Counted from the stretch's first letter, positions 23,700-36,678 are shown. The stretch is 64,000 bases of DNA from Magicicada septendecula (GCA_034769895.1 CM068372.1:384233910-384297909); one strand, 5' to 3'. Made by a program: numbers and translations. Notes: generated by a model not told the origin, from the letters alone.

Positions 23700-24480
23700 G
23701 TGAGCTATTTTTACCCAGTTTGGATCCCTGAGATTAAGAGTATTTAAGTTATAAACAATAACAGTTTCATATCGCAGTGCGTGTATGCGCAGAGACATAG
23801 TGTTTCAACGGGCTGATCTTTGGTCGGTCGACATGCAGACAAGCAACGAGGAGAGCGCCTGGTGTCTACGCAAACAGTTGGAATTCTAGTACAAGTAACT
23901 TATGTGTAAAACAAGCCAATAGACACAACTTTTTGACTTAACTTTGTTGACAAACAATTCTTTACTAAACAATTTTTTATTATAAGCCATAAGACAATAG
24001 TAAATTTTAATGTGTTAATGAATAACATTTTCCTACCTCCAGATATAGACTCTGTTGTGGTAATTTCAAAGTAACCTATCTGTGCAGTCATAATTTGTAT
24101 CGTTGCAATAAATTTTGATAGTTTTGTTAGCTTTGTCATTTTATTATTTATGTATGTGAATGTAGCCCATTTTTTTATTGTTGTTATTATTTTTGTTTTG
24201 TTAATTTTGATTAACTCTTAATTGTTCAGTTTGTATTTTATATTTGATTTTATTTCCTATTTTGTTTACAGTATTTTTATTATATCCATTTTCATAAGCA
24301 ATTTGGTATATTATATTTCTTACTTTGCCTGTTTCAGTTTGTTTAGGGGAATTTTGTACATTCTGTTAAATAGTGAATGCAATGCTCCATTTATGTTGTG
24401 GTAGTTGGTCAGAATGGTTAGGTATAATGATGTTAGTGGAAGTTGGTTTTCTGTATATTGCATATACACAAAATTACATA
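23700..24480. other. AT-rich intronic DNA, nothing recognised
   Basis: T-rich plus strand around 24150-24370 opens short ORFs that look like composition effects. Confidence 0.5.
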
Positions 24481-24489
24481 TATTTGCAT

Positions 24490-25105
24490 ATATTGCAAAA
24501 TACTGTTTAAAAACACAGACATTAAAATAGCGTACAAAACTAACAAAAGTTATCTACAAAACTAAATAACCCACATAACAAAGATAATACAACAACCAAT
24601 GATATATACAAAATTGAATGCCAAGATTGCAATAAATGTTACATAGGACAAACAAAAAAACAACTGAAAGAACGTTATTTTGAAACACATACAAGAAACC
24701 AGAAATATATAAATCTAATTTGGCCACACATGCAATAAACACTGGACATGAATTCCCATACATAACCAACATGACACTAATAAAACACATACCACACAAA
24801 GGCACCATAATGAACATTTGGGAAAATTTACAAATATGCAAACATAAAACACAAAACAAACTAATACCTGAACAAATACAAATCAATACAAAACATGACA
24901 CAATATTCAAAGCACTTAACATCGAAAATACACAAAATATTAATACATACACAACAATCACAGACAATAATACCAATTTAAAGTACCAGAAGCCAACAGG
25001 AAACCACAATAACAACCAGCTAACACACAACTATTTCACCAGACTCAAAATCACGAAGGCTGAGGATGGGAACACAATGGTACCCGAAATATTTTCCTAA
25101 TAAGG
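24490..25105 (+). mobile_element. Penelope-like element C-terminal relic with GIY-YIG endonuclease
   Basis: After LFKNTDIKIAYKTN at about 24505, the reading gives IYKIECQDCNKCYIGQTKK (24605-24660). It has the CxxC pair and the YIG of the GIY-YIG nuclease that Penelope-like elements use to nick DNA for insertion. The frame then shifts near 24715, and the tail (THAINTGHEF, then LQICKHKTQNKLIPEQ) ends about 25100. Reverse transcriptase is absent, so only the 3' end remains. Confidence 0.75.
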
Positions 25106-25133
25106 AAAAAAATATCTTGAGGTAAATTCATAA

Positions 25134-25138
<5 letters not shown>

Positions 25139-25176
<38 letters not shown>
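25139..25176. repeat. (TA)n microsatellite
   Basis: About 19 TA units immediately upstream of the Gypsy-2-like solo LTR. Confidence 0.95.
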
Positions 25177-25178
<2 letters not shown>

Positions 25179-25218
25179 CCTACACACACATACATACATA
25201 GTTACTTAATGCGGAAAA

Positions 25219-25718
25219 GGGTTACGCCATTATACCACATTCTATGTGTTTTTCGGCTATTCCAGTGGAACCTGGCTGTAATGTTGTGTGTGCGTACGTG
25301 ATTCTCAACATGCGTTGGCGAGACAGTTCCAGACTACGCTGGCCGCGCCCACTGTGTCAAGGCCGCAAGCAATTACGCTCTAGTGTAGAGTTGACACATA
25401 TTATGGATTATTCTGGAATCTCAGTGGGGCATAAATATGGGCATTCAGTTTTGCTTAGTTCAGTTTAAGTGGCAATTTATGCCAGTGCGGTTCGAAGTAT
25501 TGTGGCAAAGTGTTATGTGTTTTATAATTGTGCGAGACTCTATTAGTTGGCGTTATTATTGTGTGTGAACAGTTTTTATTTGATTTGTTGTAAGAGACTA
25601 TCTTGTTAATTACAAACTGTTTAATTGTGATAATTAAAGCTTGTGATTAGTGACTTAATTGGTGTCTTGTATTTTGTTTTTCCACTGTACCATATGACGA
25701 TCAAGTAGACCGTCATAA
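25219..25718 (+). repeat. Solo LTR related to Gypsy-2
   Basis: It matches the Gypsy-2 LTRs (57526-58072) in order and over most of its length: a GTTACG-like start, CACTGTGTCAAGGCCGCA, GGGCATAAATATGGGC (TATA region), GTGTGAACAGTTTTTATTTG and GTCTTGTATTTTG. It ends GACCGTCATAA. It is clearly more diverged than the two Gypsy-2 LTRs are from each other. No internal Gypsy-2 sequence follows, so it is a solo LTR of a related copy. Confidence 0.8.
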
Positions 25719-25732
25719 ATAAATAAATATAT

Positions 25733-26502
25733 TGGAACAATACATATATTTGCATATTTGCCCAGAGAGGTATGTTTGTAATTATTTAGCATAGAAAATA
25801 TATGATGAACAGTTTTTAACAATATTATGCAGGATAAGGATTGTCAGAAAGCGTACACCTGCCCCGCGTGAATACAGTGCTTGTGTGTGTGAACGCAAGC
25901 TACGACAGGAAAAGATGGGGTGATGCGTACATCTGTAATCAGGTTCAAACTGGATAAAAAATAAACTAATTAATACGTTTTAAACCTGTGAACAAAGACT
26001 TACCCCAATTATAAAAACACCATTACATTAAGGAAATTTTAACTAATATAGTGATGTAAAAGTATTGCAGAAATTTGCAATAACAATGATGCTAAGTAAT
26101 TTAATGTTAATTACTAGTGTAATTAAATAGTAATTAATAAGTGTGTTATATGTGAGTGACCAGGAAAAAATTATGCAAACAATGATATCGCTTATACTAC
26201 TAGTGTGTTCACAAAATTGCTAAAATGAACCAAAAAGTGATTTGTAATTTAAAAGACGCTTTGCACGATGTGGCAGTATATAACAGATCGAAAACAGTCC
26301 TGGACTTGTCAGATTGCCGTCCAGTATAAATACCACCAGCAATTTTGGGGCGGTCTCAGAGACTCAAGATATCTTCACACAATTTCACGCAGCTGGTCTG
26401 CCGATTGACCGATCATCGTTACCACACACACCAAGACTTATGGAGGAACTCTGGACCATCACAAACAACAACCCGTAGAGACAGAGAACACAGCATCCGC
26501 AT

Positions 26503-26560
<58 letters not shown>

Positions 26561-27358
26561 TTCTCAGGATTCAGGATACCCACACACACGCAACGGTAAC
26601 GGCAGCAGGTATGCTGGTGATGAATAAACAATTATATTTTTGTTTGTGAAAAGAACTTTCAAAAAGAAAATTATACATGAACAGTAAAGACTTAAAGTTT
26701 TAAATTTAAATAGTAGTTAAATTAAATAATTAAATTTAATAAGAAAATTTAAAAATACTAATCTTCTCTTATATTTTAAAATTTGGGTGTGTCAGTAGAA
26801 TTAAATAATAGGTTGAAAGTAAATATTATTATTGTAGTCTGTTTATAGCGACAAGTAATTTTAATCTTGAGTTTAATATTATTTATGTTTGTATATGAGT
26901 TGCCATTATTATTTAAAAATTGGAGTAAAAGTCTGACACACTGAAGTAAAAAGGGTTTAGATAATTTGTTTAACATGTCTGTTTAGCTAGTAAGATTATA
27001 TAGTTGTTTATTTTAAAATGTCATGAACAGCAGAGAAGGTTATATGGTACTTTATGTAAACTTATTAAAGACAATATTTTTTTATAATTCTAAATTTTAA
27101 TATTTTTTCATCTTTCAATTAATATTAATAAATCTTAGTATGATTATTTTGAAACGGTTTTAATTAATTATTTCATGTCAACAACATCTCATTCTTTTTG
27201 AAAAGTATTTAATAATGTGCAACTACATATACTTGACCCAACGAGAATAAAAAAAATCCTGTGACCTGGCCGGTATAATACACTTCATAGTTGCGTTGAG
27301 TACATGGTAATGTATTTTTGTGAATTTTTAAATACTTGTAACGTTGCATATATTGTAA
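25733..27358 (+). repeat. LTR-R copy A: 1.63 kb solo LTR with TATAT target duplication
   Basis: The ends are TGGAAC (TGCAAC in the other copies) and GTTGCA. TATAT flanks both sides (25728-25732 and 27359-27363). The sequence is shared with copies at 30373 and 36679. It begins 14 bp after the previous solo LTR. Confidence 0.8.
26504..26556. repeat. (ATC)n microsatellite inside LTR-R copy A
   Basis: About 17 CAT/ATC units, followed by AAATTCTCAGGATTCAGGAT and a short CA run. The same position in the other copies holds a short ATC run and a long CA run. Confidence 0.93.
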
Positions 27359-27363
27359 CGTGT

Positions 27364-29880
27364 ATATTTTCTTTACCTGTTTTAATTGTACCTTGCTTAT
27401 ATCTTGGTTATTTAATGTATATACTTTGTTAATAGTTTATAGGATGAGTATCTGGTCAGGGTAATATTTGTTGAGCGCCAATTTGCAATCACCGGTTGCA
27501 AATAAAATTTATTTGTAAAATATTAATTATTAATTTTTATTAAAAAAATGAACATATTATATGGTTCCTTTATCAGCTATAATTAAATTTCTTTTAATCT
27601 TTTCTTTAATAGATGAATGTGATAACTAAAGCTCATCCAAGCAGATTTGAATAGTCTGCCATTTCTTTCAAATGAGGAGTGTTGCCAACTTAATCTAATT
27701 GCTGAAGCCAATTCACAGTCCCAGATACATTGTTTAGAATATCATACCCATTTTGTATTCATTAAATAAAGAAACGAATAAACCTTTTATCTGTATTTAT
27801 TACGCTCAAAATCTTTTATTATTTTCTTTAAATTGTTTTTTAAATAACATATATAACCATTAACAAAAATCTAACCGGCTGTTCTTTACATATGCTCAGT
27901 ATGGCAGCAGTAGCATTAAGAAATTCTTCATCTCAAGGCCCATACTTATATTTATTAAATAAAATACAAATATAGTGTGTTACGTTAGGTCCTTTTGACT
28001 ACGTTATAAACAACAGTTATTGGAGGGAAAGTACCAAAATACATGGGATTATAAATAATTACAAAGTACGTTAACAGGATTATATGAATAGTTTAACAAT
28101 GTTCAGTGTTTAGGTTATGTTAGTTAAATGTTTTTTAGATCTAGTTCATTTTATATTATAATAATACTCTACACTAATAGTTTTTCATACTGATGGTAAG
28201 ATTATTCATTGATATTGTTCTCAGTAAAAGTTCCAAATTGTTCTTATTAAAAGTGTAATCAGTGTCTTTGGAAACTATGGCCTAGGCCTATAATGGAATA
28301 GTTCAGTTTAATTATATATCAAAATATACTTCTCTTCCTGTGTAATTGATTGTATTTTTTCAGAGATTCATTGGTTTACTTCTTTCTAGTAATGTAGCAC
28401 TTCATTCTTCTATTTAGTCTAGTTGAAGAGGATTATTTATCTTTTGATTTTAGGTCCACTGATATGAACTGTATAATAATTTAATTTAGTCGCTATCTGG
28501 TGTTTAATTCAACCTTTCTCGTTCAGATCCAATAATACAATTCTTATTTCATTTATTATAACATTTTAGTTGCTAAGGCCTATATCAGCTCTTTTATTGG
28601 TTTCTAATGTAACATATTATGTCGCCCTGGTGATATCATAGCATTAACATAAACAAACTCTTACTATTTTAGCTTTCATTTTCTTTAAACTGATATACCT
28701 TTTTTATAAGAGCTTTGATCTTCACTTTATTGGTTTCTTTATCTTCTGATGAAACACTGATTATTTTGACACCACTTTTGACTATCTTCTGTTATATATT
28801 TCTTGAGTTATCAATTTACACTTTTTATTTTATTTGTTCCAAACTTATTTATTATTAGTTATTCTTGTACTTTTCACTTTATTAAACTTATTTGACACAT
28901 TTAGTAATCCTATAACATAACCTGACATTGTTTCATTATCATTTTAATAGAAATTGTTATTCATATACCTTAACTGTCTAAGCTCAATACGCCTAGTTTT
29001 ACAAAAATCTATTACTATTATTTTGGTACTTTCTTGTTAAGATAAACATTAGTATTATTAACACTATCATATATAATATTAATTAATGTGATCCAAACTA
29101 ATTACTAATAACTCTTAGTAATATATAACAATTCCACTTAACTTACTGTATTTATAAATTTACAGTTTTTATAAATAAAAAAAATTTCATAAGTAAGTTC
29201 CTTAACATTGTCCTCCTTACTTATCATTATTGACATTATTTTAACTTTGATAAACATAATTATTACAGTCTTCGTTATCATGAATTAAACAATAAAATAA
29301 ACAATATTTAATTAAGTCTTTAATCACTTATTTCTTGAAACTCTTATGTTTCTTGGTACTTTTGGGTAAGATTATTAAAGCATATTTATGTTAAAATGGC
29401 ATGGCAAAATGTCATGTAACAATATATAAATATTGCAACGATATAGCCATATGCTGTATTAGGCATTAATTTGAATAAGTATAATATTTGTAGAATTATT
29501 ATAAATTAAGGGTAAATGGGCAGGTCTGAGATTGAAAAAATATTTCATTGTTAGATTAGGGGAGAAATTAACCTGTTCCGACAAGCAAAGAACACCTGCT
29601 CAATTGTATGTGTGTTACGCGTGTATCCTGTGTGTGTTAGTGATGCATGTACAGACAGGAATCTCAGTAACCCGCCCCAAGTAATTAATAAAATAATTAT
29701 TTTAATTCACTGTGCGAAAACTAATTAGTGTATAACTTGAAAATACTCGTATCGGCTAGTATTAAATAATTTGAACAACGAATTGACTTATTTAAATAGA
29801 ATTAAATAAATAATTAAATAATAAAAAATAATAAGAATGAAGAGAGGAAGATGAATAAGTTTGATGTATTACAATATATA
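27364..29880. other. AT-rich DNA with one minus-strand primer-site-like motif
   Basis: At 27470-27486 the minus strand reads ATTGCAAATTGGCGCTCAAC, like an LTR end plus the Gypsy-1 primer site. This hints at an old minus-strand LTR lying to its right, but I could not find its other end. No coding region recognised. Confidence 0.35.
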
Positions 29881-29890
29881 TGAATATATA

Positions 29891-30325
29891 TGTTGTAGTA
29901 GGTTTTTGGGTACCTCCGTGTATGTAATGTTTATAATGCCGCTGTTTCGTTCCGTAATCCCGGAACATGTTCAAGGCATACAGATGTTAATTCAACTGCG
30001 GCGCTAGATTTATATCTTGCTTCCCTTGTGATTTTTTTCAGTGGGAGGGTTAGAACATGAGGGTGAGTGTGTTGTGGCCATATGTTGCTTGTTATTTTGT
30101 AAACTGTCAGTTAGGAATTTCCAGTTTACAAATTAACAAGCAACATACGGCCACAACACACTCACCCCCATGATCTAACCTTCCCACGGCAAAAATCATA
30201 AGGGAAGCAAGATATAAAACTCGCGCCGCAGTTAAATCAAACTTGAAGTGTTCCGGGATTACGGAACGAAACGTCGGCATTATAAACATCACACACACAC
30301 ATGTACCCAAAAAACTACTACTACA
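29891..30325. repeat. Inverted repeat P2 (about 205-215 bp arms, 15 nt spacer)
   Basis: Arms 29891-30106 and 30122-30325 are diverged inverted copies meeting at AAACTG/CAGTTT. The right arm carries a GTTCCG-CGGAAC stem followed by GAAACGTC (30268-30275), the GAAA-ACGU-C shape of minimal hammerhead ribozymes. The CUGANGA part is degenerate here. Confidence 0.8.
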
Positions 30326-30783
30326 GATGTTCACCGTGAAAGCCTTTGCACAAGCATATAAAATATATATATTGCAACAATACATATATTTGCATATATG
30401 CCCAGGGCGGAATGTTTGTAAATAGTTAGTATAGAAAATATATGGTGAACAGTTTTTATCAATATTATGCAGGCTAAGGATTGTCAGATAGCGTACACCT
30501 GCCCAGCGTGAATATAGCGCTTGTGTGTTTGTGTGTGTGAACGCAAGCTACAACAGGAAAACGGTGGGGTGATGCGTACGTCTGTAATCAGGTTTTAACA
30601 GGATACAAATAAACTAATTAATATGTTTTAAACCTGTGAACAAAGACTTACCCCAATTATAAAAACACCATTATATTAAGGAAATTTTAACGAATATAGT
30701 GATATAAAAATATTGCAGAAATTTGCAATAATAAGGACGCTAAGTCATGTTAATTACTAGTGTAATTAAATATTAATTAGTAT

Positions 30784-33430
30784 TGTAACGTAACAGAGTT
30801 GAGGTTCCCCCACGTTACATAAAAATTGAATGAAACATGGTCAAGGACCGTACCCTGAATTAAGGTTGCTCAGTAGTTAATATATCTGAGAAGTACCTCA
30901 AGTCAAAAGAGGCGATGACTAATGTTAAATATAAAAAACCAGACCAATGAATAGTTAAATATAATAAAATGCTTGTTTTTATACTGTAACTTAATGAGGT
31001 TTACAGAATATTTATGTTATATTTTGAGTAGTGTAGAAATGAACTGATGTTGTTTAATAGTAATACTTCATCAAAGATTATGGTTGTATTTATGTTAAAT
31101 TTGTCTTTAGACAATCAAGTATAGTTACCAGTATTAGGCATTATACTAAGCTTAAAGTATTGTCTAAAGTTGAATAATACTGTTGTTTTAATTAATGTTT
31201 GTAAACTTGGCCAGGAGGGTGATCAGTGTTTCATGTTTGACAAGTAGTTCTGACAATTATATTATAAATTAATGAAGGGTTCCAGAACCAGTTAATTAAT
31301 GTAATAAAGTAACCATCAGTAAATTAAAATTAATGTAATTAACCATGTAACCAATAATTAATTGTACAGTAGGTCAGGTAAAAGAAAATTAAGTTAAAGA
31401 ACCAAATAATGTTATAACGGTTGTAAGAAAAGCTATAGGCCTAAATTCCATATTAGTGAAAGGAAATTAATACCTTTTTAAGGAGTCCAGTCCAACGAAA
31501 CTCTGGTAAAACATTTACTGTTTAAGAAGGAAGGTTAGGGGAGAATTTTAGGTAATTTAATATTAATCCAAGCATGGAGTATTTTATTGGAAAAGAGTAG
31601 TAATATTCTATAATGCCGGCTCAAGGATATTTAGAAAACGTGGTTGTTAAGGCAACTGAAATGTACAGAAGTTGTTGATTTGGATTTATTCGTTCTGATT
31701 GTTACAACCTATTGGGTTGAGATGGGCCGATATGTTTAAAAAATATGAATAATAAATCTGGAAGAAATATGAATAAAAATTGAAAAACCCTTGTTGAAAA
31801 ATAATTATAACTTAATGCTGATGAGTAATAAAATTAAATAACCTTCCAAATTGTAAATGAATACATTTAAAAAGAATTGAAAGCCTCTCACCTCATTCAC
31901 CAAATAATTCCGCTGGATTCGGTATTAAACCAATTCCTACTATAAACAGAAGATCAGTTAAAAGAATTAAAGCCTGAACTAACGGAATTATTGAAAATAC
32001 CAGAAGACCTAGTTTGGCAGAGATAACCTTTACTGGCAGCAGAAGAAGCTGGGATCCTAATTTCATTTCACCGGGCCCGAGAATTAACAAGATCATAGAA
32101 GATCAGAAGTCCGAAGAATTCCTGAGAGCTTCCCATTAATCTCCACAATCAATTTTATTAAAGGCAGAACACTTTTACTGGATGAAGACAACTTAATCTG
32201 AATCTTGGCAACTGTTTACAGACGTCCACAGCCAGTCGAAGCTTTCGTCGACTCGGTAAAAAAAACAACCTATTTTAATTTCACTATATTTAGAGTAAAT
32301 AATTTTGTTTTTTAATACTTGAGTAACCTTAATTATGCATTTTACCTGGCCTTACTAATGGTTCCAAGAACTTTACGAACCCTGGGATAAGAACTATTTA
32401 TTATTATTTTTCATTTGTATAAGTCTATGGAATTGGATTGATTGGTAATCGATATATTTCTGTGTGATCGATTTGATCATATTGTTATTTTGGAAATCAC
32501 GGTTACTGTGAATTCATAGATAAAATTAATAAAGCATCTTGATTGTATGAGATTATATTTGAAGTTATTGCAGAATAGATACTATAAGTAGTGGTTGTAA
32601 TAATTTACAATAAAAGGTTTATTCTAACCCGAGGAACAACTAACCTCTAAGTACGCTTATTACAAGTGGCAGCGCTAAATACTCAGCTGGTGGAACGGGA
32701 GATCGAGGAAATAGCGCGCTTTCAGTGCAAACTTTGAACAGAATTTCCTGACGTCGAGTGACTAGGGTTGACAAAAATATTCATTACCTTCAGTTAATAC
32801 ACGATACATACCGTTAATATTATCCAACCACTGAATACTAAGTTAGATCTATATCCTAGTACGATTATAAGTTAAAAACAAACATTATTATAATCATATT
32901 TGTCTAATAACATATTTTCAGGAGGTTTCATCGGTCACAACAGAAAGACATATTCATTAATAAATAAATAATTAAAAACGCAGAGAAAGCTTTACATTAC
33001 AAATTGGCTCAAACCAAAGTGGGGCTGGATTGAACCCCAGTATACACACTCACATACTTGTAAACGTGGTATTCCAAATTGGAATCCAACAGTGGTGCTT
33101 CCACACATCTTCATTTAAATAAATAAAATATAGTAACACGTTTAATTACAAATTGACGACTACAACTTGGGCTGAAATAAGAAGTACTCCCTTATAAAGT
33201 TATTCATTACAATTTGACGCTTCCAGCGTGCAGTATATAATATAATATACGTACTTAAATACTATTCGTTACAAATTGGCGCTTACAACAGTGGGCTTGA
33301 ATAAGACGGACGTTTCGCTAGTACCTCATAAGTGGTTATATTACAAATTGGCGCATAACAACGTGGAGCTTGGTCAAACCTCGAAACCCAAAATAAATAT
33401 TTATTGATCACAATAACTAGTTTTATATCA
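30784..33430 (+). mobile_element. 2.65 kb LTR-like insertion into LTR-R copy B
   Basis: Copies A and C are continuous across this point, which defines the insertion. It starts TGTAACGTAACAG, resembling the TGTAACGTCACAG start of the insertion at 9816, and ends ATATCA. The flanks GTAT and ATAT match at three of four bases. No reading frame was recognised. Its last 430 bp contain repeated primer-site-like motifs. Confidence 0.6.
32997..33372 (+). repeat. Array of six LTR-end/primer-site-like motifs
   Basis: Variants of ATTACAAATTGGCGC followed by ACAACxxxGGGCT occur near 32998, 33067, 33145, 33206, 33269 and 33340, spaced about 61-78 bp. The 33269 and 33340 copies are closest to the functional type at 13263. 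Other copies change GGCGC to GGCTC, GACGA or GACGC. Confidence 0.65.
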
Positions 33431-33840
33431 ATATGTGTGTTATATATGAGTGACCAGGAAAAATTATGCAAACAATGATATTGCTCATGCTACGAGTATG
33501 TTTACGAAATCACTAAAATGAACCAAACAGTGATTTCTAATTAAAAGGTCGCTTTGCACGAGTGACAATATCTAACAGGTCGAAAATAGTCCTGGACATG
33601 TCAAATTGACGTCCAGTCAATACCACTGGCAATTTGTGGGCGGTCTGAGACTCAAGAAATCTTCACACAACGTCACGCTGCCGGTCTGCCGATCAATCAG
33701 GACCACACACACCAAGACGTATGGAGGGACACTGGACCATCACAAACAACAACCCGTAGAGACAGAGAACACAGCATCAGCATAATCATTATCATCTTCA
33801 TCATCATCATCATCATCAAATTCTCAGGATTCAGGATACC

Positions 33841-33870
33841 CACACACACACACACACACACCCACACACA

Positions 33871-33943
<73 letters not shown>
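33841..33943. repeat. (CA)n microsatellite in LTR-R copy B
   Basis: About 100 bp of CA, interrupted by a few CCCA, preceded at 33797-33818 by a short ATC run. Confidence 0.95.
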
Positions 33944-33945
<2 letters not shown>

Positions 33946-34659
33946 CGGTAACGGCAGATGTATGCAGGTGATGATAAACAATTATATTTTTTTGTTGGTG
34001 AAAAGAACTTTCAAAAGAAACTTATACATGAACAATAAAGACTTAAAATTTTAAATTTAAATAGTAGTCAAAGTAAATAATTTAATTGAATTAGAAAATT
34101 TAAAATATACTAATCTTCTGCTATATGTTAAAATCTGGGTGTGTCAGTAGAATTAAATAATAGGTTGAAAGTAAATGTTATTATTTTATTTTTGTTTATA
34201 GCAACAAGTAATTTTATTCTTGAGTTTAATATTATTTCTGTTTGTATATGAGTTGCTATTATTATTTAAAAATTTGAGTAAAAGTCAGACACACTGAAAT
34301 AAAAAGAGTATAGATAATTTGTTTAACATGTCTGTTTAGCTAGTAAGATTATATGGTTATTTATTTTAATATGTCATGAATAGCAGAGAAAGTTATATGG
34401 TATTTTATGTAAACTTATAAAAGAGAATATTTTATTTATCAAAGATTTGAAATTTTAATAGTTGAATATTTTCAATTAACATTAATAAATCTTAGTATGA
34501 TTATTTGGAAACGGTTTTAATTAATTATTTCATGTCAACAACATTTCACTCCTCTCCTTTAATATAAATAATGTTAAATAAAAAAAAAACCAATAGAGTC
34601 GCGGTTTACCAATAATAATTAATAAAGAAAAATATAATAAAACGAATTTAAATTTTACA

Positions 34660-35810
34660 CAGTGGCTACACTGCAGAAAGGAGTTGATATTGAGGCTATG
34701 TTTAGAAGGCTCCAGGAACAAATGGCAAAAAATAATGAAAAATGCAAAAGAATAATGAACAAATGCAAAAGAATAATGAAGAAGATAAAGCTGAATTAGC
34801 GAAAACTAATGAACAAATACAAAAGAATAATGAAGAATTAGCTAAAAATAAAGACGCAGTTAAAGCTGAATTAGCGAAAAATAATGAAGAAACTAGGGCC
34901 GAATTTAAAGCTGAATCCAATAACCTTAATGAACAGTTGACTACAAAACTCGAAGAAACTAATACCAGAATAGAAATATTAGAAACTAGAGTAGAACAGT
35001 CACTAAACGAACAAGCTTTAAAGATGGAGAATAGGCTTAAAGAACAGAAAACAGAATGGTCGAAAGAATTAAAAAAAAGTATTAAACAATTAGCTGAACA
35101 CTGGAATGAAAAGTTTAGAGTTTCAAAGCAGAAACAAGATGTGAGGATAAAAACAGTTAGTGAACAAATCTGGAAAAACATTAATGAAACGCAGGATTTA
35201 GAAGCCAGAACGACGATGTTGGAAACTGCTGTAGTAGTGTATGCAAAATCCACCATGGACTACTCAGGTGAAATGAACACACTTAAAGAAGATCTACGCG
35301 GAGAAGTAGAACGTCTGAGAACGGAGATCAAGAGACGACTGGCACAGATGATGATGTATCCAACACAGATAGAGGAACGAGCCAAACTAATATTCAAAGG
35401 TTTGAAAACAGAGAACCCAGTTGAATTTTTATTAAATTGTGAACGGGAAATGGCATTAATAGGTAACCCTATAACTAATAAACATAAAATTGATTTTATT
35501 AGTAAACATTTCCAAGATTGTGCTGCTTGATGGTACACGATTGCTCGAGATAATTTAATTACTAATGAACAATTTAAAAACTCATTTGAAGGTTGCTATT
35601 GGAATATTCACACACAAAGACGAATATGAGACCAATTAGAATATGGTAAATATCAAGGTAAAGATACACTCACCGTTGAGGAATACGTCGTAGTTCAGCT
35701 GATTGAAAGGAGTAATCACTTAAAACCCACATTTACACAACACGAATTGGTACTTAAATTAGCACATCACTTTCACAGAGATAGTAGATTAGCCATTTAA
35801 ACACAAGGAA
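34660..35810 (+). pseudogene. gag: Gypsy-type gag relic linked to LTR-R
   Basis: The region opens with a K/E/N-rich coiled coil built of repeats such as KNNEELAKNK. A capsid-like segment follows (ENPVEFLLNCEREM), then WYTIARDNLITNEQF after a stop at 35528. It continues through GKYQGKDTLTVEEYV and LAHHFHRDS to about 35800, with further stops. The order and spacing match the Gypsy-1 gag (compare PMEFISLIEEHF and MAIRDDV there), but the sequences are clearly different families. No protease, RT or integrase follows, so the element lost most of its interior. The 5' primer site is also missing. Confidence 0.75.
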
Positions 35811-36125
35811 TAAAAAGATTGAATATTTATTAATTTTTCTCGCACAATCGGAGCACATAGTCAACAACTCACACACTAACTGACCCGAACTGTAAGAGAG
35901 AAGTGTAAAGGTTGTACAGACAGAAGAGAATTATTGTGAAGAGAAAAATACAACGTACTCTCTGAATGCAGGTAGGAGCGAAGAACCGAGAGAGACAAAC
36001 GCAAGTAAGTATGGAGAACAGCGAGTTAGGAGAAACAGTATGGGAGTGGTGAGAGAGAGAAACAAAACTTTGTAGTATTTTTAATTCAACTGATTCTCTT
36101 AAATATTTAGAGAGGGGGAAACCAG

Positions 36126-36130
<5 letters not shown>
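35811..36130. other. Internal remainder of the LTR-R element, no gene
   Basis: Purine-rich plus strand without recognisable coding sequence. Confidence 0.4.
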
Positions 36131-36196
<66 letters not shown>

Positions 36197-36249
36197 GAGA
36201 GAGAGGGAGAGAGAGGGAGAGAGAGAGGGGGAGAGAGAGAGAGAGAGAA
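36131..36249. repeat. (GA)n microsatellite
   Basis: About 60 bp of pure GA followed by GGGAGA/GGTGAGA variants. It generates false ORFs rich in RE or LS on both strands. Confidence 0.95.
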
Positions 36250-36678
36250 CAACACCTTATGCATGGCAGAAAAGGAAACGTAGTAGCGGCATAACAATAC
36301 ACAAAGAGTACAATAATCATTGTTATGTACACAGAAACAAGTGTAATGCAGGATGTCTATCGTCTATTATGATGAAAGCCAATCCACAGGGAGAAGGAAA
36401 TATAAGCTGACAAAATGTACAGTGAACAAGAGTGTCTTTAAACACAACAATAGAAAACAGGATGTAAGTATAGATGGGGGAAAGAATTTTGTCACCCACC
36501 ACACAGGGGAATGTTTCTTACATATCGATAAGAAATATTTACTTTTATAAGGAGTTTTAAAAACCAATTGTAATGTAGATAATAAGATGTAATTGTAATT
36601 ATAAAGTACACATATATATTTGTGTAAATAAAATTTGAACAACAGTCAAATTTTATTTAAACCCACCTGGGGAATATA
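36250..36678. other. Unassigned sequence before LTR-R copy C
   Basis: No protein recognised. ACCTGGGGAA just before copy C could be a weak polypurine tract, which would make copy C a 3' LTR. Confidence 0.35.

Larger units (their letters stand above)
30373..34555 (+). repeat. LTR-R copy B, split by a 2.65 kb insertion and lacking its 3' end
   Basis: The parts 30373-30783 and 33431-34555 align with copies A and C. It starts TGCAAC after TATAT. The last about 170 bp of the LTR (present in A and C) are missing, and the sequence passes directly into a gag-containing region. It may be the damaged 5' LTR of an element whose 3' LTR is copy C. Confidence 0.75.

Noticed and set aside
24554..25030. 158-codon minus-strand ORF
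   Set aside because: Antisense of the Penelope-like C-terminal relic, which has the recognisable CxxC and YIG motifs.
30107..30425. ORFs on both strands around 30.2 kb
   Set aside because: Lie in the right arm of palindrome P2; mirrored ORFs come from the inverted repeat.
33697..33981. Minus-strand ORF rich in VCVC
   Set aside because: Translation of the CA microsatellite in LTR-R copy B.
35869..36410. ORFs rich in LSLS or RERE on both strands
   Set aside because: Produced by the GA microsatellite.
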